This document shows, one piece after another, positions 59,801 to 64,000 of a stretch of 64,000 nucleotides of DNA. Made by a program: the position numbers and the translations under genes. The stretch comes from Sebastes aleutianus. Its lineage: Eukaryota > Chordata > Actinopteri > Perciformes > Sebastidae. The notes beneath the pieces were generated by a model, which did no database searches, was not told the DNA's origin, and saw nothing but the letters and a program-made list of their open reading frames with translations. The stretch spans positions 20,406,126 to 20,470,125 of the forward strand of contig CAKAKS010000062.1 of the NCBI GenBank assembly GCA_916700875.1, given 5' to 3'. Numbering within the stretch: position 1 is the stretch's first letter; every line of letters starts with the position of its first letter.

Positions 59801-61717
59801 AGAATAAATGAAGCCACGGCTGTATCGTGGACAATGTTTCAGCTTGTATGTTATTTGTTTTTTCCTCTAAAGAGTAGAAGTTAATTAGCATTAAAGGACG
59901 GGTCCATTATTTTTTTTTTTAGGTTTTTATATTGTACTGTAGCTTCCCAGTGGTGTTCCTTATGTATTCAAATCCAAAAATTCTACTTTTGGTCAAAGTA
60001 TGTATTTTTTTTAGGTGGCTAAAATATGTTTTTCTGTTGTTCCTGTCCACAGCTGCTTTACCTCACCGTCAGACAGCCCTTTCCATCATATTGCTCTCTT
60101 CAAAGCCACCAGACTACATTCACAAAAACAGTCATTTTACCTCATAGAACATATAGTATACATACAACTCCACTTCAAAAAATCTGAACTAACCCTTTCA
60201 GTTATTTACTAAACTTAGCATAGCTTGACTCAGATCATGCTAGCATTCACATTATTCATAACATTATTGATTTGCTTCATGATTAGCTTGCTTTGGTAAT
60301 CTACGTCACTGCTGATGGCTTTCAATTTGAGAAAAACGGAAAAGAAAGCAAATGTTTTAACTCTGGTGCCTTTTAAAATAAGTAAGGTACATTAAAGTAG
60401 AAATCAGTAACTTAATGCATCCATGTAGGTCTTATAATAGATAAGAAAGTTGTGTTCTAGCATGTTACCACGTCTTGTCTGGCTGCTATTTACTGTCTAC
60501 TACTTGTTTTGTTAGTGGCCTGTGATCTTATCTTAGAGAAATCATCGGGGTAGTTTTGTTTAGAGGAACAAGTCAGATTAGATGCCAGTAGCTGTGAATA
60601 ACTGCATTTAGTAGAGCCACTTTTACACTTTACATATCCTTTTCACTTCCTTTCTTTTCATGTGTTATTCACAAGCTGCTCACTGCTATTACCCACAATG
60701 CTTCACTTTATTAAATGAGTGTTCCATATTATGTGTAATCATTTTACCACAAGTGGTTAAAATGATTCATTCACATATAAATTGCATTCACAACATGAAT
60801 GGCTTTTCTTTTTCTCTCTCTGTGAGGCGGTAATGGAGGTTCATTTATCTGAATTGGTCTGAGCCCCTTGTGGGTTTTTCAATCAGATAGGCTTCTCTTT
60901 TTATTTTCTCTCCACTCATCATCAACATCCTTTCTATTTGCAACGCTTCAAAATGGCAACTCCCTCTCCGCCCTTTTTATTATTTTGTTCTGTTCTCTCC
61001 GGCTGGCTGCTCTCAGCCGCTCCCTGGTTACTTCATGCCTGTTGGCCTTTAACAGAGGAGCGATGACAGCCCCACTAAATGAACTGTGGCTGTGGGCTTG
61101 CCTACAGTAATATGTGACATTTTCTTTCTCCTTCTTCTCAACCTGTCTCCTTTCTTCATTTGAAACGTCAGTTGACTTACGTATTTTATCATTTTAATTT
61201 AATATACCTTTTGTCCCATCCTCCCACCAGTCCAGGGAGCAGATCTAAAAAAATAAGTGTGGGCACTCATGCTACATTTTTTTTGCTCCTCACTGTTTCT
61301 TTATCTACTAAGCTTTTCCTCTTCTTATTTTGATCCTCAGGTGGGAAAAGCTAAAGGCGTTCTCAAGAACTTCCTCATCGAGCCATTTGTCCCCCATAAG
61401 CAGGTAAAACACTCATTACACATCTACCATCACAGCTTTTATCTCTACTTCCACGAGACTAATACAAAATGTGTGGTAAAGAAACATTTATTAACTGTCT
61501 TTGTCATTTTAACGGCCTGTGTTCAGGAGGAGGAGTTCTACGTCTGCGTCTACGCCACCCGGGAGGGCGACTACGTGCTGTTTCACCACGAGGGAGGGGT
61601 GGATGTGGGAGATGTGGATTCCAAGGCCAAGAAGCTGCTAATTGGAGTGGATGAAAAGATCAGCGAAGACTCAGTGAAGAAAGGGCTGCTGACTCACGTC
61701 CCCAACGATAAGAAAGC
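56127..61717 (+). CDS. acly: ATP-citrate synthase (ATP citrate lyase), N-terminal part
   Basis: Four coding exons: 56127-56285, 59146-59268, 61341-61403 and 61527-61717 (ends in phase 2). They encode residues 1-178 of a roughly 1,100-residue enzyme; the rest lies right of the window. ACLY is a cytosolic homotetramer that turns citrate, CoA and ATP into acetyl-CoA, oxaloacetate, ADP and phosphate, feeding lipid synthesis and histone acetylation. The visible part is the citryl-CoA synthetase beta-like ATP-grasp region: MSAKAISEQTGK start, VVKPDQLIKRRGKLGLVG (56-73, with K58 and R65-R66-G67 at the same numbers as human), KNFLIEPFVPH, and ATREGDYVLFHHEGGVDVGD. Coding exon 1 may start at the AG at 56115 or 56122; the ATG is the same. 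No base changes or stops break the frame. The next true exon was not found before 64000. Confidence 0.95.
56582..57378. mobile_element. TTAA-flanked MITE with nested family A element
   Basis: Left end AGAGGACATATTATGC, right end GCATAATAGGCCCTCT, each bordered by TTAA (56578-56581, 57379-57382). Interrupted at 56651-56968 by a family A hAT-like element. Related to the element at 50813-51641 (shared gcatacttgtattttgg-type left arm). ACLY intron 2. Confidence 0.8.
56651..56968. mobile_element. hAT-like MITE, family A, copy nested in a TTAA element
   Basis: TAGGGCTGTCAATTGATT to TTAACTTTGACAACCTTA, 8-bp flanks gtttacat (56643-56650) and gttttcat (56969-56976). Shorter than 605-1112 because the centre is replaced by a (TA)n run (56836-56860). 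Confidence 0.82.
57400..58080. other. ACLY intron 2, middle part, nothing recognised
   Basis: Between the TTAA element and the family B copy; no coding signal, inverted ends or RNA gene seen. Confidence 0.35.
58083..58822. mobile_element. hAT-like MITE, family B, copy 4, interrupted
   Basis: Left end TAGAGCTGCAACTAATGATC; the body after the interruption (tgaatattttctggtttctt, gacattttataaaccaaaca) matches the copy at 32072-32424. The right end is lost near 58822. The insert at 58134-58384 splits it. ACLY intron 2. Confidence 0.65.
58134..58384. mobile_element. Small hAT-like MITE nested in family B
   Basis: TAGGGCTGCCCCCACTTAGTC to GTCGAGGACAGCCCTA, 251 bp, flanks ttattatc (58126-58133) and ttattacc (58385-58392), one mismatch. 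Confidence 0.78.
59269..61340. other. ACLY intron 3, no recognised feature
   Basis: About 2.1 kb without coding signal or definable transposon. Open frames on both strands lack any domain. Confidence 0.4.
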
Positions 61718-62582
61718 GTGAGTTGGAAAAAGTGTTTGTAGTGCAAAACTTCAGCTTTTTGTCAATGATGGAGAGTAAACAATTACTGGGAGTGGACACA
61801 CTCCCAGTAGTTATATAATACATGTAGAATCTAATGCAATACAATAGCATGAAACTTCACTCTTTGCAAGAACAGTGTCAAAGATGTATTTATTCAACGC
61901 TAGCAGTTTTTTTTATTTTGAAGCAGTGACTGCTCTAAAAACAAAAACACCAAACTAAAAAAATGTTCTATTCTATAATTGAATTTCTGACCAACAGAGG
62001 AAAACAAAAGCATCACACAAATGAAGCGAGAGAAAGCACTTTGATATTGGCAGTAAATGTGGGAGGAGGAGGAGGAGCAGCAGGAGGAGGAGGAGGAGAT
62101 GGATGGAGGGTTTCCATTAGACAAATGACAAACTCTCCTCTGCTTCGCCTTTCTTCGATCAGCCTCCACCCCCTTCTCTTTTTACACTACAGCCACATTC
62201 AGATCACGTCCGTTTATTTTGATGGGTGCGATACAGTGGCTCACCCTCCTCCAACCTCTCCCATCCATCTCTCCAGCCGTGACGCCAGACTCACTGTCTG
62301 GGTTGACATTGAAGAAGCTGCCCCAGATATCTCTCTGCCAACCTCGGCTCACCTCCTAACCCCGTGCACTCCCCTCTTCACACTCTGGATTGAAAACAAA
62401 AGCGACACTGGGCCAGTTTTCCTGCCCTGAAATCAGAACAAGACATGGGAAGCTGAGTCACTCAGGGTTTCGGTCACAGTTTCCCCCCACAGGCCAGTCG
62501 GAGTCCTGACAACAGGCCGACGTGGTTACAAAGGCTCTGAGGAGCTGCCTGCATAACTGACAGGCAGGAGAGCAAAACACTG
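61718..62582. other. ACLY intron 4, left part
   Basis: Contains (GGA)n-rich sequence at about 62060-62110 that makes a poly-Gly frame; no exon recognised. The AG-rich and CT-rich stretches are simple sequence. Confidence 0.4.
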
Positions 62583-62621
62583 CCCCCCCCCACCTCCTCC
62601 TCCTCCTCCTCCTCCTCCTCC
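62583..62621. repeat. C-run and (CCT)n simple repeat
   Basis: Nine C bases then about nine CCT/CTC triplets; gives a spurious poly-Gly frame on the minus strand. Confidence 0.9.
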
Positions 62622-62845
62622 AGCAACCCCCCACTCCTCTCTGCTCTGTTTTGACATGTGAAGGAGGAAGTAAATTAGATTTTCCTTCTCTACAGCAGCT
62701 AATTTACAGGTGGACTGTTTCCTGTCCAGCTCAGCCATAACAATCTGTCAATGATATCGCCTGTAGTTTGTCATGGTTTGAATTATGTGGAAATTATACG
62801 ATATAAATATAATATAATTATATTATGATGTATAATGACATGCCG

Positions 62846-62866
62846 TTTTTTTTTTTTTTTTTTTTT
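62846..62866. repeat. Poly(T) tract
   Basis: About 21 consecutive T after gacatgccg. Confidence 0.85.
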
Positions 62867-62942
62867 AAATCACCAGGCATATGTTGTACAGGGATATTTT
62901 ATTGCATAGCCCAGTATTAAAGAATTAAGAATGAAACACCTT

Positions 62943-63247
62943 TAGAGTTGCAACGATTAATCGATTAGTTGTCAACTATTAAATTAATCGTCAACAATTT
63001 TGATAATTGATTAATCGGTTTGAGTAATTTTTTAAAGAAAAAAAGGTCAAAATTCTCTGATTCCAGCTTCTTAAATGTGAATATTTTTCTGATATTTGAG
63101 GGTGTCATCTTTGGCTTTGGAAAACACTGATGGCCAATTTTCACAATTTTCTGACATTTTATAGACCAAACAACTTATTATTTAATCGAGAACGAAAATA
63201 ATCAACAGACTAATCTACAATGACAATAATCGTTAGTTGCAGCCCTA
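62943..63247. mobile_element. hAT-like MITE, family B, copy 5
   Basis: TAGAGTTGCAACGATTAATC to AATCGTTAGTTGCAGCCCTA. Interior matches the copy at 32072-32424. Flanking duplication degraded. ACLY intron 4. Confidence 0.75.
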
Positions 63248-63593
63248 AACTTTACTCTGTTGTTGTTCTAAGAGAAATCTGGTTTGCACATCACTGATAT
63301 TCAAAAACATATAAGCAATACAAACAAATATTAATATATGTAAATATTAACATTTAAGAATTATATATTATATACTGTTTTTACAGTTTGCCTTGGAGGT
63401 CATACTTTTTTATATTCTATATACTAAAAATGTAAAAAATATGATTATTCCCAAGGAAAACTGTAAAAACAGTGAATGTGTTTCAAGAGTTTTGCATTGC
63501 AGTGTTGGGAATGTTTAGCAAGTTAGAAGATGATTAAATGGCCATTTGTGTGTTCAGTTAACGATTTAATGTTTTCTTTTTCTTTCTTCTTAG

Positions 63594-63618
63594 CGTTAAA
63601 GTGATCCAGCACCTCTAG
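63594..63618 (+). other. Pseudo-exon candidate with transposon-supplied stop
   Basis: A very strong acceptor (gttttctttttctttcttct then tag, AG at 63592-63593) is followed by seven codons in the phase left by ACLY exon 61527-61717 (A-VKVIQHL) and then TAG, which is the first three bases of the family B element at 63616. The peptide does not resemble ACLY (expected ILASFISG...), so this is not the true next exon. Confidence 0.35.
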
Positions 63619-63947
63619 GGCTGCAATTTAGGATTATTTTCATTGTAAATTAATCTACCAGTTATTTTCTCGATTAATCAATTGTTTTGCCCTCAAAATG
63701 TCAGAAAATAGTGAAAAATGCCAATTAGGTCAATTTTCCAGAGCCAAAGATGATGTCTAAAAATTGCTTGATTTGTTTGAACAGCCCAAAACCCCCAAAT
63801 ATTTAATTTACAATAATGTAAAACAGAGAAAAACAGAATTACTCACATTTCAGAAGCTGGTAGCAGCAAATATTTGGCACGTTTGCTTGAAAATAGTTGC
63901 AGATTTAATTTTCTGTTGATCGATTAATGAACTAATTATGTCAGCTG
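63616..63947. mobile_element. hAT-like MITE, family B, copy 6
   Basis: TAGGGCTGCAATTTAGGATT on the left; right side gatcgattaatgaactaatt then atgtcagctgta. About 332 bp. ACLY intron 4. Confidence 0.7.
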
Positions 63948-64000
63948 TAACGTAACTCCTTTATATTGTAACCTGATCAACCGGACATCAACAATCATTT

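Noticed and set aside
61963..62430. 155-codon open frame in ACLY intron 4
   Set aside because: Dominated by a GGA-repeat poly-Gly stretch; no homology recognised and no splice context.
63594..63618. True ACLY exon 5
   Set aside because: Although the acceptor is strong and in phase, the encoded VKVIQHL does not match the expected ILASFISGLF region and ends in a transposon stop.
1..64000. CRISPR array, tRNA, defence island or other prokaryotic-type system
   Set aside because: No regularly spaced repeat-spacer pattern, no tRNA-like fold I could recognise, and gene structure is plainly vertebrate; the only regular arrays are the 56-bp minisatellite and microsatellites.

Overview
This is a teleost fish nuclear genome window, most likely from a spiny-rayed (percomorph) fish. 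The evidence is intron-rich vertebrate genes with GT-AG splice sites, long AT-rich introns full of fish-type miniature transposons, and gene content matching the vertebrate block found on human chromosome 17q21.2. Coding sequence is a small part of the window and all of it is split into exons, so gene spans below are joined from exon coordinates given in each entry.

Layout: (1) 1-11.7 kb, the 3' half of a ZNF385-family zinc-finger gene (plus strand; ZNF385C by neighbourhood) with a long 3' UTR. (2) 11.7-19 kb, intergenic, with one weak candidate for an undescribed spliced transcript near 13.6-15.8 kb. (3) 19.1-21.9 kb, NKIRAS2 (minus). (4) 23.6-34.0 kb, DNAJC7 (plus), head-to-head with NKIRAS2. 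The ancestral shared promoter is split by about 1.6 kb of transposon sequence flanked by 23-bp direct repeats. (5) 35.5-40.0 kb, ODAD4/TTC25 (plus), an outer dynein arm docking component of motile cilia. (6) 42.1-48.4 kb, CNP (plus), the fish RICH-type form with a large acidic N-terminal region. (7) 51.7-64 kb, the first four coding exons of ACLY (plus), running off the right edge.

The genes do not form a functional operon-like unit. They are a conserved neighbourhood: a nuclear zinc-finger protein, a kappaB-Ras inhibitor of NF-kB signalling, an HSP70/HSP90 co-chaperone, a ciliary protein, a 2H phosphodiesterase and the cytosolic acetyl-CoA-producing enzyme. Compared with the human order as I know it, the ODAD4-CNP pair is inverted.

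The rest is dominated by small DNA transposons of two kinds. hAT-like elements have 8-bp target duplications and ends such as TAGGGCTG. Elements flanked by TTAA are piggyBac-like. Many are nested. Most notable are an hAT-like element in a DNAJC7 intron that carries a decayed piece of 28S rRNA (D2 region), a composite nested element present twice in inverted orientation in ACLY introns, and an ACLY-intron pseudo-exon whose stop codon is the first three bases of a transposon. I saw no prokaryotic system, CRISPR array, tRNA or retrovirus-like coding region.
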